NCBI GenBank assembly: GCA_949825025.1
Contig: OX463778.1
Coordinates: 15,090,171-15,154,170, forward strand
DNA: 64,000 nucleotides
Direction of reading: 5' to 3'
Origin: Siphlonurus alternatus
Taxonomy: Eukaryota > Arthropoda > Insecta > Ephemeroptera > Siphlonuridae
Within the stretch, counting starts at the first letter, position 1. Each line of letters starts with the position of its first letter. A program made the position numbers and the translations under genes. Of this stretch, positions 21,409-33,520 are shown piece by piece. The notes below the pieces were generated by a model. That model saw only the letters and a program-made list of their open reading frames with translations. It had not been told where the DNA came from and did not search any database.

Positions 21409-21588
21409 CTGGGGGATTGGATTCAAGGGGGGAAAGCGGGGGGGGGGGGGGGGAGGATGGCGATGGGGGTGATCCCAAAATACATTGAAGGTGTTACCAC
21501 CCCCCTCTCGTTCTCCGATCCCATAATATTTAACATTAGGGGATATGCACCCCCTACCCCCAGAGCCACGCGGGATCCGCTCCCCCAT
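21409..21588. mobile_element. Degenerate hAT-type MITE, candidate
   Basis: The left side CTGGGGGATTGGATTCAAGG and G-run, and the right side CGCGGGATCCGCTCCCCCAT preceded by a C-rich block, mirror each other. They resemble the CAGGNGCGGATCCAG ends of the 17451 element. Possible diverged duplication GTCTGTCT/GTCTGCTC. Contains a G-run of about 15. Confidence 0.45.
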
Positions 21589-21619
21589 GTCTGCTCTTAC
21601 CTGTGCAAATTGGAAGGTG

Positions 21620-21700
21620 TGTCGCTGGCACGTGATGTGATCTGCACGTCCCACGTGGAATCAACAACGTCCTCTCTAAACGTGGCCACACGTGTCGAGA
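21620..21700. promoter_or_regulatory. Second cluster of CACGTG boxes
   Basis: CACGTG at 21629, 21652 and 21689 within 66 bp, with two further ACGTG-like sites. Lies about 900 bp from the last E-box of the first cluster, on the other side of the degenerate MITE. Confidence 0.33.
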
Positions 21701-22375
21701 TTCAGTAAAAAGAAAAACAATCTTTGACTACATGGCACAAGTCGCAGCAACATCAACAAACGCGCGTATGATTTAAACAAGCAACTGAAACGTGATTTTA
21801 GTAATCTCGCAATGTGTTTTTGTTTTAAAAAGAAAAGGTCATTAATATAGAATATTTTTTTTTATTTTATTTTAACCATATACATTATTGTCCAGCCAAA
21901 GCTTTAAATATTTAAAGCTTGCCGGTCGGTGCAAATGATACATAATATAGATTAATATTCTAAATCAAGCTCAGTGAATAAAGTATCATGCATGCAGTTT
22001 AAATTAAAGTAATTATTAATAAATTTTGTTTTTGATTTTAATCTAAACTGTATGGTCCCATTTAAATCTACGTTGTAGCTTAAAAAAGTCAATTAATAAA
22101 ATATTGCATGAAAAAACAAATCCAATTTCTACAAACTTTATGTTATTTGAGAAATATTTTACCAATAGACTTGGGACATTTTCGCACTGCCACATTGTTT
22201 ATCATAATTGTAAATGCAGTCTATTTTTCAAAGAGTTTTTAATATTACGTACTCTTTTGAGTCTTTTTACAACACGATAACAAATTTATAAATTTGAAAT
22301 ATATTTGCTAAGACGCTGAACAACAAGGTCATAAATAAAATTTGCAATTTTCAAACACAAATATTTTTTTTTTTT
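21701..22375. other. A+T-rich stretch, nothing assigned
   Basis: No repeat or coding-like signal recognised. Confidence 0.45.
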
Positions 22376-22605
22376 AGCTTCTCAACTGAACCCTACTATA
22401 GGGTACTGGCCACAATTAAGTGACTGAATTTAACCTCCCGGCTCTTTGTAGACCCTACTATTGTGGGTCCCTTCCAAACCGGGGCGGCCATGGCCTAAGC
22501 AATCCATCCCAGCATTCGCCTGGTTATGACTGAGGAAACCATGGAAACCTCAGTCAGGATGGTCGGCAATTAATGGAGGATGCCATCAATCACCTCCCGG
22601 AATAT
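22376..22605 (-). mobile_element. SINE of the tRNA-Met family, 5'-truncated
   Basis: On the minus strand, from CGGGAGGTGATTGATGGCAT through the core (CTGACTGAGGTTTCCATGG, TTTCCTCAGTCATAACC) to TTAAATTCAGTCACTTAATT and GGGTTCAGTTGAG, it follows the 3' two-thirds of the copy at 3063 nearly base for base. The T-run at 22368-22375 is its A tail. The tRNA head is missing, as expected for 5' truncation. Confidence 0.85.
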
Positions 22606-22984
22606 TTTTAATCAACGTAAAATATTGAAACATTTCAATTCGGTGATTTTTCTATTTTTCCTTTATGTTATATAATACAGAATACATAATTTTAGTGACA
22701 TGGCAAAGCACATACATATTTCATACTCAGATTACCTGAGGAAGAGAGCGGTTAATTGACTCTCGAAACGTAGTGATATGTGTAGTACATGCAAGTGTTA
22801 GTGACGTGCACGAACACTAAGTGACCATCGCAACATACTACTTCTTCTTGATTCTTCTTGATTCGATTTTGAGTAAATCCTTAATTATAACAGAATGCAC
22901 CCAGAACTACGTTGTATTGTTCTTGTAATTAACTAATTAAAGTTAGGAGGGGCTTGTAAAGGATTATGGATGAACAATGGGTAG
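22606..22984. other. Spacer, nothing firmly assigned
   Basis: Includes a CTGAGGA...GAAAC stretch near 22737 (see rejected items) and a tandem TTCTTCTTGA doublet at about 22843-22862. Confidence 0.35.
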
Positions 22985-23240
22985 GATTTTTGATTATGGG
23001 ATGAGGTATGCAAGATGGGAAGGTGATGATGGGAATGCCAACATGCAAGGTATGTGGAGGTGATGTTGGGTCAAGTACGATTATGGGGCGTGGGGTGCAA
23101 AAATGTAGGTTGATGATGCAGGCGCCAACATGAACAAGATGGAACAGGAATTTGAAGCATCACGTGACAGTCCTGTAGCCGACCGTGAGCAGGGTCAAAG
23201 TAGTGATTGTGGGGATGCGGTGAGGCGAAATGATATTTTA
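22985..23240 (+). repeat. Imperfect long tandem repeat, G-rich
   Basis: Units starting near 22992, 23080 and 23206 share GATTATGGGRYG-like starts; the first two also share GGTGATGATG or GTTGATGATG followed by GCCAACATG. Repeat length about 88 bp, the third unit cut short. A 37-codon frame from ATG 23131 has no recognised product. Confidence 0.4.
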
Positions 23241-23312
23241 TGAATCAAATTGGCTGAGGAGAAGGTTTAAGAAATCAAGACGATTAATGAAAAGTAGGAT
23301 AGGGATAGTTAC

Positions 23313-23374
23313 CAGGATGAGGACAGACAATTTGAGCGGAGCTTCCTGACGGTCGTGCTAGCAGCGGCGGCCAT
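23313..23374 (-). other. Candidate first coding exon, mitochondrial-presequence-like
   Basis: On the minus strand an ATG at 23374 in strong context (CCGAAATGGCCGCC) opens a frame reading MAAAASTTVRKLRS, then NCLSSS, and meets CATCCTG|GTAACT, a usable donor, after 62 bases (phase 2). The alanine start, basic residues, serine-rich end and lack of acidic residues fit an N-terminal mitochondrial targeting peptide. The composition is clearly more G+C-rich than the surroundings. No second exon was located downstream on this strand (below 23300), so the protein is unknown. Confidence 0.33.
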
Positions 23375-24941
23375 TTCGGTAAAACCTCGCAACATACTAC
23401 ACACAGAAGAATTACATCGAACATCGGCAAAGGTAAAAGTCCGAAAAGTGAAATAAAATTCAATATGAATATCCTTTGCACGAAAAGGTTATTTACTAAT
23501 ACATATTTCAGTCATTCTAAAGTCAACAATAACCTAATTTATAGGATAAATTATTCCATATTGTATATTAATAACTTTACGAAATTATTAAATAAAAATA
23601 TATTTTTACTGTATTAAAGTTTTGTTAAATTTAATCAAAAAGTTTTTCGAAACTATTTTTCCCCCTTAAGAAAATAGAAAAGTTGCCTCCATATATTTCT
23701 ATGTTTGTTTGTTTGTTTTCTGGAGGGATGAGGGGGGGGGGAGGAGAAGTTTTGTAACTTCTGTTCAAATATTTTTGGTTCGAAATTCGAAATATTTCTT
23801 CAAAAGAGATATTGCATAACTTTCAGTGATCTGCTAACAAAGATTTTATTTGTAAAGTAGTGTGTAAATAAATACATTCAGGGCAGCATATTTTCATAAA
23901 TAACTTAAATTTGTTATTTAATATCAAATGACTGAGCAATTGAATATTAAATTTTCCGAATACAATCGTACTGTATATAGTCGAGACAATTCTTTTCGGA
24001 AAAAAAAATGACATTTAAGAATTTGATTCCAATGTACAAAAAATAACCAACAGTGAATACTATGAAATTAAATACAAGAAATAAAATTACATACGTAAAA
24101 TGTTAGTGTCATTTGTAAGAAAATGCATTTTAGGTGCAAGATACAGCCTGCACTGCAGTCAAGTCGTTAAGTTGAACATAAATAAGCCGCCTACTTATAA
24201 TCAGCTGCCGTTCGTATATATATTTTTTAAATGTGTTTCTGGATCACTGGCAGTATCTTGCCTGTAAAAATACACATTTTCTTGCAGTTCATACACATAA
24301 CATGGCACAAAGAATATTTTAAATTGATTCTCGTCACTGACGATTGTTTTACTTAAAACGACGGTATAATTTGATGTGGTATCATCACACGGTTGTTATT
24401 GACGTCGATGACCATCGTGTCGCTGTAAATTGGCCTCGTCATCCTTCCCCTCCTCTAACATCACCCCTCCCCCTACAGAAGATGAAGCTCGATCGATCGA
24501 TGTGTAGGATCGTCCCGACAAATTACATTTTTCTCTCCTGAAACAATATCTCGTAAACTTCTATCTCCTCTTTCTTCAAATGATACAAAATGTGATTGGG
24601 TAAAATCGAAACTTATCACTTCATGTTACTATCATCGAGTTTAGTGTAGTTTTTCATTTTTTATCCAACTTTTATACAGTATATACGGTTAACCAAAATG
24701 ATTAATGATAACTTCTTTTCAAGTATTATTAACCATAAAAATAAAAAAAAGCAATGTAATATTTTAAATTTTAGTATAATAATATATTTTATACATCCTC
24801 TCAATCCTATTTTCTTTGATTTAATTTAGATATTGGTTGAATGAACACTTTTGTGAATGAATATATACATTATTTCATTCATTTGCCCAATGGGTTTTAA
24901 ATAAAAATAAAAAAAACTAGCTTTCAAATACATGCAAAAGT
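23375..24941. other. A+T-rich stretch, nothing assigned
   Basis: Short chance frames only. A balanced piece at 24370-24500 has no recognisable product. Confidence 0.4.
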
Positions 24942-25105
24942 CCTATCTAGAATTGTTTCGCGGAATCAGAACGGAAAAACTTTTGACCAATCAGAAAATT
25001 TAATTTTCCCGATTACTTAAATTTTCCAAGTAAACAATTTTTTTTAATTTTCTAATTTGTCGAGAGCTTTTCCATTCCGATTCTCCGAAACAGTTCGGGA
25101 CATCA
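24942..25105. mobile_element. MITE with GTTTCGNGGAATC ends
   Basis: Left arm TGTTTCGCGGAATCAGAACG then GAAAAACTTTT mirrors right arm AGCTTTTCCATTCCGATT then CTCCGAAACAG. Arms of about 32 bp with few mismatches, centre A+T-rich. No clear target duplication. Confidence 0.68.
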
Positions 25106-25249
25106 TTTTAAAAAATAAAAAATAAGAATATAATTAAAATTAATTAGATTTATATAATATAGTATTTTTTTCAGTATTAAGACCTTAAGGAAGTAATTTG
25201 TTTTCTGGCATTTCTCTATAATTGCACCCCACACGTTCCACACTGTCGT

Positions 25250-25470
25250 AATGGTGTCCTAGATATTGCTCCACTCCACACGCTCATCTGAGCGCTAATT
25301 GTGCCGTTACCACAGCCTCATGATGGAGACAACATCAAGCAGCACCTGGAGGCTTACCGTGTTAATCTGGCATCAAGCGACGCACGATTTAATCTCAGCA
25401 CATCAGTGGGATCACGTTGACAAGCGGAATATAAGCCGTGGCAAATTGTCCCAATGGAATGACAGCAATC
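25250..25470 (+). other. Balanced-composition segment, unassigned
   Basis: An open frame at 25299-25550 crosses it without motifs. Mixed composition and lack of repeats make it a candidate conserved non-coding element or exon; nothing decides between these. Confidence 0.22.
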
Positions 25471-25654
25471 AGTGTTACATTTTATACAAAATAATATGTT
25501 ATAATAAACGTTGGTATTTTCAACTAAAATTTAATCATTCATTAATTTAAACACAGGATAAATAATTTACATGAAAGCATGAAATGATTTCATATATTGA
25601 TGTAAGTTAATGCATTTAATTGCAGGTGTATTAAAATGAATGACATTAGTAGTC

Positions 25655-25880
25655 ATTAATCTCTTAATCGGATGATCATTTTATGCACATGATGATAGAG
25701 CTAAAGAACACTACTGGTGCATAAAAGTATGAAATTCTCTATCATGCACTTACCGACCACACTGACTAATGTTTTTATGGTTTCCTCAGTAACAGCTAGG
25801 AAAATACTGGGATGCATTGTTAGGTAAGGCTGATCGATGCTGGATGAGCCCACGATATGATCAAGTTAGATTAATCGAGT
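25655..25880 (+). mobile_element. Degenerate SINE
   Basis: TTAATCGGATGATCATTTTATG recalls the tRNA-Met head; then CTAAAGAACAC, ACCGACCACACTGACTAATG, GGTTTCCTCAGTAACAGCTA and ATACTGGGATGCATTG follow the copy at 3063 in order, with heavy decay. An old copy. Confidence 0.62.
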
Positions 25881-26313
25881 TTGTAGACTTTGTAATTTGA
25901 ACATTTAGTATAATAAATAATAAACAATAAGAAATTACACGAATTAATTATTGCAAATTGCTTTTAAATGCCCATTATTAACATATTATTGAATTATTTT
26001 AGAGATTAACAAAAATTTGTTACTTTATTTACCTTTATAGAGAAATTTGTTAATATAGGTTTCTCTCTTTGATCTATAGCTAATCAGACATATAACATGT
26101 TATATAATACCATCGTATCATCCAATTAACACGCTGTTTTGCAAATAACATTCTGTATAGGCTTTGCAGCTCTTGTTGAACCCTCCATAACTCAATAACT
26201 GTATATATGGACGTGCCATGCATGTTAATATGCTCTGATGTAGATGATATTATCTGCTTATATATGTATAAGGGGGGATAGGATGGTTAGTCTCAAAGCT
26301 AACATAAGTTTGT
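25881..26313. other. A+T-rich stretch, nothing assigned
   Basis: No repeat or coding-like signal recognised. Confidence 0.45.
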
Positions 26314-27429
<1,116 letters not shown>

Positions 27430-27535
27430 CTTTGCCATTAGAGACCTCATTAAAATTCCCACGGTTCCCTGAATCATAGCAAATACCGTGATAGATTGCC
27501 AAGTTGTGACCTCACTCTTTAAACTCATTTAAAAT
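27430..27535 (+). mobile_element. SINE core fragment, decayed
   Basis: CCCACGGTTCCCTGAATCAT and GCAAATACCGTGATAGATTG resemble the core and post-core of the 5S and tRNA SINEs. Nothing remains of a head. Confidence 0.42.
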
Positions 27536-27640
27536 TCACTAAAATCTTATTTAAAAAAAAAAAAAAATCAGAGAGTGAGTTTTTCATTAAAATATGTAAA
27601 AATATTAACCTCCTATAATGTTTTATGTAAAAAAGGAAGA

Positions 27641-27742
27641 TACTCTATTTGACTATATAATTTAAAGATAAATTTACCCTATTTGACTAGGTAATTTAAA
27701 GATAAATTTACCCTATTTGACTACGTAATTTAAAGATAAATT
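27641..27742 (+). repeat. 34-bp minisatellite, three units
   Basis: Units at 27641-27674, 27675-27708 and 27709-27742 contain TATTTGACTA and AATTTAAAGATAAATT with one to four differences between them. Confidence 0.93.
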
Positions 27743-27779
27743 TGCCAGGTTTTATTAGACTCCTGTACATAATTCAGCA

Positions 27780-28161
27780 GGAAAAGTTCTAAGGTATCGA
27801 CAGTGTGGTCTCTTCTGTCAACAGGGCCGAGTTTCAAGCATCTATTGTCTCAGCCTTTTGTTACTCGCGAGCTGTCCCAGTTTTTAGCAAGAAAGAGATT
27901 TATTCTGCGACTGCCGAGGTGAAATATAGAATCTGCAAGTCGCTCGTGGGGAAGACGCATGGCTTTCTGTTGTACGTGTCCCGTGGTACCAATGCAACCT
28001 ACAAGAGCTTTTATAGGGACAATGTCGGAACTACAACAGGCCTTGTTACCTTTGGGAATCAAGGGAACTATAAAGGGATTATAGTTTTGAAAAGCTTTCT
28101 AGTTATTTCTTTCTCTCAATCTCTCTCTACTGCTCTTCCTACATCTTTCCAATTTCTTTAA
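27780..28161 (+). other. Unassigned open frame in balanced segment
   Basis: The 118-codon frame 27805-28161 lies in the only balanced part of this area (27780-28080). A CTCTTCTGTCAACAG|G acceptor-like border at about 27825 lies just inside it. The translation has no motif I recognise, and an antisense frame at 27850-28062 also stays open. Could be an exon, old transposon coding sequence or chance. Confidence 0.22.
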
Positions 28162-28770
28162 AGGTATTTCAAACTTTTAAAAAAGTTAATAAAGTAACGA
28201 AAAAAAATTATCGACGACAAAATTATGATAATTTTATTTTCAACTGTTTCTATATAAACTAAAGTGTTCTTACATTGATTTTTTTTCTTTGTAATAATTT
28301 AAAAATATCTCTAATTTATGAGAATAAAATTATTTACTGTGCAAGCGTGACAAATTATTTCCAGTTATTAATTTCGTTGCATGAACGTTGTTAAATTGTT
28401 TAATGTGTAATTTTGATAGCTAAATTAAGTTAGTAAGAAAGTGTCTTTAAATATAAAATAAGTGCTAACTAAATATACACTTAGCAAAAAATGTCATGAA
28501 TAAATTAAATATAAAAAATAAACTCTACTATTTCACATAATTTACAGTTCTATAAATATCTAAAATGTATACATAATTTATAAATAAGGTTTTATGTTCG
28601 TATATGTAAATTTCCTCTAGAATGTTAAATTAAGAGCTTTTGTATTGTAATGTTGGTGTATACATGTTGTATAAAGTATATATAAAATTAATTTATTTCT
28701 TTTGATCTAGTTTTACGTTAATGAACTAGTGACATAGCAAGCATGACTGGTACGGGTTTAGCAACACTAC
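28162..28770. other. Very A+T-rich stretch, nothing assigned
   Basis: No repeat or coding-like signal recognised. Confidence 0.5.
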
Positions 28771-28773
28771 TCT

Positions 28774-28845
<72 letters not shown>

Positions 28846-29045
28846 CATCTGTCTCTCTTGTTTGTCTGTCCTCTTTTTCTATTTCTCTCTTTTTTCACCT
28901 CCCATGATGCTGTCTATTTTTGTCTCTGTCTTTCCACTAATCTGTCTCTCTGTCTCTCTTGTTTGTCACATGTCCTATATTTTCTATTTTCTCTCTCTCT
29001 TCACTTCCCTTGATGTTGTATATTTATGCTTCTGTCTTTCTACTA

Positions 29046-29134
<89 letters not shown>

Positions 29135-29300
29135 CTGTTTTGTTTTTCTATTTTTCTTTCTTCCTTTTCTATCATGTATCTATTTATAATGTTTCTGTCT
29201 TTTCACTAATTTTTCTCTATCTCTCTTTTCCTCCCTGTTGTCACTCTTTCTGTCTCTCTTAATTCTCTTTCCACTATTTGTGTCTCTCTGTCTCCCATAA
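28771..29300 (+). repeat. Pyrimidine-rich locus: two (TC)n tracts within degenerate longer repeats
   Basis: (TC)n at about 28771-28841 and 29049-29132. Between and after them a pyrimidine-rich unit of about 100 bp recurs with decay near 28850, 28950 and 29135; each has a TCTATTTT or TTCTATTTTTC stretch, an ATGATGCTGTCTATT-like stretch and TTTCTGTCTTTC.ACTAAT. Serine/leucine frames over it are artefacts. Confidence 0.75.
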
Positions 29301-30801
29301 GTTTGTCCCATCATTTGCTCCTCTCTATAACTCCCCTTCTGACCAACTCATCTCTTATCAGCACCACCGTTGCTCCATATAAATGTCTCTTGCCAGAGGG
29401 TCAAAACGAAGCACCCAAGCGGTGCCGACATTATTCTACCATGTTATCTTGGTGTACAAATCGCTTGCAGCTAAATTACAAAAACTTAATTAATATTTTT
29501 AATTCATTAGTCTCGACAGTGTCTACACTATATAACTTTTTACTAGCATGTGTTTCATTTTGTAGACATGCCCAAGGCTCTTTTAGAGTGTTTGCCAGTA
29601 TACGTTGTTGCCACTTTTGAGAGTATGGTAAAATTTTAATGATTTTTATTCTAGACGTAATATAATCTTTCAAATGCAGACAAGAAATATTAATGAAGAT
29701 AATTAAGTTTAACAATGAATAAAATGGTTTTAGACTAAATTTTATTCAATAAAAAAATATATACGTATAAATTTTAATATAATATCTCAATTTTATTAAA
29801 ACCATTATTATAAAATATAATTAAAATTAAACAAAAGATTTATAGAAATATTAATTCCAATAACTATAATATAAAATGGTTTAAAATAGCTTTAGGTACC
29901 ATCCTTTGTGTTATTAAATAATACTCCATAATGAGACATACGTTTTGTTACTGCCCACTAATTGTGTTAAGTGGCCTCTAATTAGGTTATATTTGGAAAT
30001 GAGAACGCCTGGAGGGATCTCTCGGACTGTTGGGAGGATTACCTAAATGTTTCCTTCCATCTCATGCCAACTACACACAAACGAACGTGTCTGGCATGCT
30101 GGCACAACACCGAGGGAGAAAACCAACCTCATTTCCGATTTTCACTTGTATTGTGTTCGTTTGTTAAAGTTTCTTTTTTAAGACACAAAAAGTGTTGTTG
30201 AAGTGTTTCTACTTGGTGACTTCATGCGAGCATTGTTAAAAATCATAATGAGAGGAAAATCTTTTCTGTTTCATGATGTTAATAAAATAAAAATTTAAAA
30301 ATAATCGTCATAACTAAGATGATATATTTTAATAGAAAATGAACTATTTAACTTTGCTAAAAAAAAAGTATGAAAGTTTTTAATAAGATTTTTTTTTCTT
30401 AATGAAAAACATTAAATAAGTGTTTTCTTATCTTTTATATAAAACAAAGTCAATATAATAAAGTAGGCTTTTAAAATGCATACACGTACTTTTCCTGAAT
30501 AAACATTTAAACAAAAAAGCAGCCAATAGTAGATACCATTTTTTTCTAGTTCTTTTTATTTCCACAAAACTTTGTTTCTTCCTACTCTTAAAGTGTTTTT
30601 CGTGCACAAGAACACACATTGAGATTGTCATTCTAGTAACGACATGATGGGACACTTGCAACACCCGGAGAACCAAAGAGGTTTTATAACAACTGGAGGT
30701 GCAGTCTCCAAAAATAATTGTTATACTTTTAACATCAAAATAAAACGAGCGTTATTGATCAATAATTTTATTAATGAAACAGGATTCACGAAATATTTAT
30801 C
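29301..30801. other. A+T-rich stretch, nothing assigned
   Basis: A more balanced part at 29300-29460 and another at 30000-30130 show no recognisable product or repeat. Confidence 0.4.
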
Positions 30802-30905
30802 AAGTAAGATATCCAGGTTGTTAGTTGTTAGTGTCATTGAATTAGAATGGCGCTAACCATAGTTACAAAAGACAAAAAAAAATTAATTCCTTCGTAAATC
30901 GGATT
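30802..30905. mobile_element. MITE family B, internal fragment
   Basis: GATATCCAGGTTGTTAG and GTGTCATTGAATTAGAATGG then CGCTAACCATAGTTA match the centre of the 6487 copy. A CCTTCGTAAATCGGATTC-like end is also present. Confidence 0.6.
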
Positions 30906-31640
30906 CAATAGTCTAGCATGTCCATGCATACACCAACTTTATTATATGCATACACTTTGTAGAAATAATAGAAATATATATCAATTTTAAAAAATAATCT
31001 TGACCACATTATTATGGGGATAAAATAAAAATAAAATCAGGGACGAAAAAGATTTGGCCGGTTGCTCATCTGCTCATCACACATTTTGTAATTTTAGAAT
31101 TCGATGGACACTGATTATTGACAGAGAAACAAAAAATAACTCCACAATCACCAGCGCCTCTAGTGCGAGAGGATGAAATCCTGTACATGATGAAATTTCA
31201 CTTCTATTGTCTCTTCTTGCGAATCTAGTACGAGAAATAAAATCTCCTTGGTGTCTTGTGAGTCGTCACCACAACAGCTGCTGTCAACTCGAGCGACAAT
31301 TTGCACGAACAAAACTCAGCGCGTCAACCGTGCAGAGAACAGATGGAAACGCTGATGACAATTGACTGAAATTGCTTCCCGATTTTATATATATATAAAA
31401 AAAAAGAAGATGAAAACTGTTTCTCCGAGATAGACGTAACAAATTTATTTTTTCTTTTATTGTTTTGGTATAAATGATAGTTGAAAATAAAAGTTGACAG
31501 ATATAGTTTTACGTAAAACAAAAATAATAAAAAATAATAATATTTTTTTTTAAACAAATTTTTTTGTAAATTTGAACGTTAATTAGTGCTTTTTCGTCAC
31601 CTTTATTTCACATTATTTGAATACCAATATGAAATTCTAA
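30906..31640. other. Spacer, nothing firmly assigned
   Basis: Segment 31140-31350 has balanced composition and an AGCGCCTCTAGTGCG stretch that is close to, but not, a full CTCF consensus. No coding assignment. Confidence 0.35.
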
Positions 31641-31641
31641 A

Positions 31642-31738
31642 TGCAAAAGAAGTCGCCGCCGGGCTTCGAACCCCGGTTCTCTCGTGCGTTTGGCCAGCAA
31701 ATGAGCGCTTTAACAAACTAACTTGTAAGCTACGTCGA
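31642..31738 (-). tRNA. tRNA-like sequence (pseudogene or SINE head)
   Basis: Minus strand: GTCGACGTAGCTTACAAGTT then AGTTTGTTAAAGCGCTC (A-box-like D arm), TTTGCTGGCCAAACG (anticodon-arm-like), and ACCGGGGTTCGAAGCCCGG, a perfect T arm with B-box GGTTCGAAGCC. Acceptor halves GTCGACG and CGGCGAC pair with one mismatch. The D arm is longer than normal and the anticodon loop lacks a U at position 33, so function is doubtful. No SINE core follows. Confidence 0.42.
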
Positions 31739-33175
31739 CCTCCGATACTTTTCACATTTCATACTGGTATTCATACAATGCTACTTTTTGGCTGCTACCT
31801 ACTTCCACAATTTTTTTTGTGATATATAATTATGTGATGGAGAAATTTACATGTAAAATAATGCTTACTAACTTTATGTCGAATATTAAAATATGTTGAA
31901 TATTTTTCTTTTATTATGTTTTCAAAGTAGAAATCAATTTTTAAAAATAATGCAAGTAACAATATATGAAAATAATGAAAAATATCTGAAATGTGTCTGA
32001 AAAAAAAGCTTTTTTATTAATACTTTTTTCACATAATTATTTACCCATGTGTTTGTTATACAAATAAAACAAATGAAAGCAATTATTCACAACACATACT
32101 TGAAAGAGAATAAACTATAAATTTAGTGTTTTTTATTCTTTTTCTTTTTTATATCCAAAATATAGAAAATATACTATACAAATTGCTGACTATATGAAAT
32201 ATAAAAAATAGGGCATTTTGCCATATATACTACAAATGAAATACGTATTTTTAAACGAATACGAAAGGAAAATATTTATTTTACAATGAAAATAAAATTT
32301 CAATACTCTCTGCCTGCATTTTTTTTTCATATTCAGCACACACAATTTTATTATTTACCACGTTTTTCACTAAAAAAAATCATCAATTAAATTCCAAAGA
32401 AAAGTTAAATTTCACTTGTTGGCAAAGTTTACTACCGAGATAGTTCAGGTCTGCCAACTGCGGTCAGTATAAAGTTTCTACCTCGCATATAGTTTGTGGC
32501 TGCGGCAGAGAAATCCCCCAGGATCTTCTCATAAACGTTGTACCCTCCCCCTTAAAACAAGGGATGTTAAATTGAACAGGTAAAACAACGAACTAAATGT
32601 CCGCACAGTAGTGCCATCAACTTTATGGTTATTGCCGACTACTAATGTATTTCAATAAAGAAATAGAATTTCTTAATTAAAAAAATACTAAGAAAAAAAA
32701 AGTTAATTAAATATGGTGAATAAAATTAAAGTACTTTTTTTATGTTAGAGTATTATAAAAACAGTTTAATTTTATGTACTGTTTATTTAATCTTTGTAGT
32801 AATTTCTTACGTTTTTGCAAGACAGTAATTTATAACAGGCACGTCTTCTAGCAGCTCCGTGTGGTCATTAATCACGGTTGAGACAACACCGACCTCACGT
32901 GCGGCCTCAGGTTCTTATACTTTACTTACGTCACTCTTGCCCGTCAATCTCACAAAACGCCTGAAGTTAGGCAACTGTTCGAGCACACCGGCACGGCTGG
33001 TTGCATAAACAAATATCTTGCAGGCGTCGTGCTTTCGTGCAGGTTGTAGATTGATTAACGGGATGTCACAAATAATTCAATCTCTGATATATTTTATACC
33101 GTTGTAATATCACTTTAATTAAAAGATTGACAGCATCACACAATTTGTACAACTAGTCAAGGGTTCCATTTAAAT
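31739..33175. other. A+T-rich stretch with a balanced part at 32840-33060
   Basis: The balanced part has CCTCACGTGCGGCCTCAGG and a CGCCTGAAGTTAGGCAACTG stretch that resembles 59981-60010. No product recognised. Confidence 0.35.
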
Positions 33176-33520
33176 AAATTTTTTTAATCAAATCAAAATT
33201 GGGTACTTCTACTAAATTTTTGAAACCCCGAACCATCCGAAACTCTAACTTGAGCATTTCGCGGGCTCATCGGGAATGGGGATGACGAGGCTTTTTGCAA
33301 TCCATCCCGGCATTTGCCTGCGACTGAGGGAAACGTGGAAATCTCAGCCAGAATAAACGTTACAGCTTTTGTCAATGACCGGAATTGCAATGGTCCAAAA
33401 CCATCAGAGGAACCAAAGTGTAAAAAGCGTAACGATTTACCCCTGGATGAGAAACGTGGTTTTTCGTTGAAAAAGGTCACACCGCACAGCGAGTGCAATT
33501 TAATCGCGGCTGCCAATCAA
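33176..33520 (-). mobile_element. 5S-headed SINE, subfamily 2, second copy with worn head
   Basis: Parallel to the copy at 15165 throughout: tail GTACCCAATTTTGATTTGAT, GAAACCCCGAACC/GGTTCGGGGTTTC, the core TCTGGCTGAGATTTCCACG then TTTCCCTCAGTCGCAGGC, and GGTAAATCGTTACGC. The head retains only GGTGTGACC-like traces at about 33470-33485. Open frames on both strands (33193-33516, 33314-33541) are repeat by-products. Confidence 0.75.

Noticed and set aside
21079..21708. A 209-codon frame on the plus strand
   Set aside because: It runs from A+T-rich DNA through a poly-G run and a degenerate MITE into an E-box cluster; composition changes abruptly along it and no motif is seen.
22737..22775. Hammerhead-ribozyme-like core CTGAGGA ... 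GAAAC with a GAGAG/CTCTC stem
   Set aside because: Stem II needs a bulged base next to the core, no matching stem I partner was found upstream and downstream, and no suitable cleavage triplet follows. Left as coincidence or a retroelement scrap.
27641..27742. CRISPR-like or repeat-spacer array
   Set aside because: Three directly adjoining units without spacers in eukaryotic repeat-rich DNA; an ordinary minisatellite.
31137..31160. CTCF site AGCGCCTCTAGTGCG
   Set aside because: One base short of the consensus spacing; only the 16208 site was kept, with low confidence.
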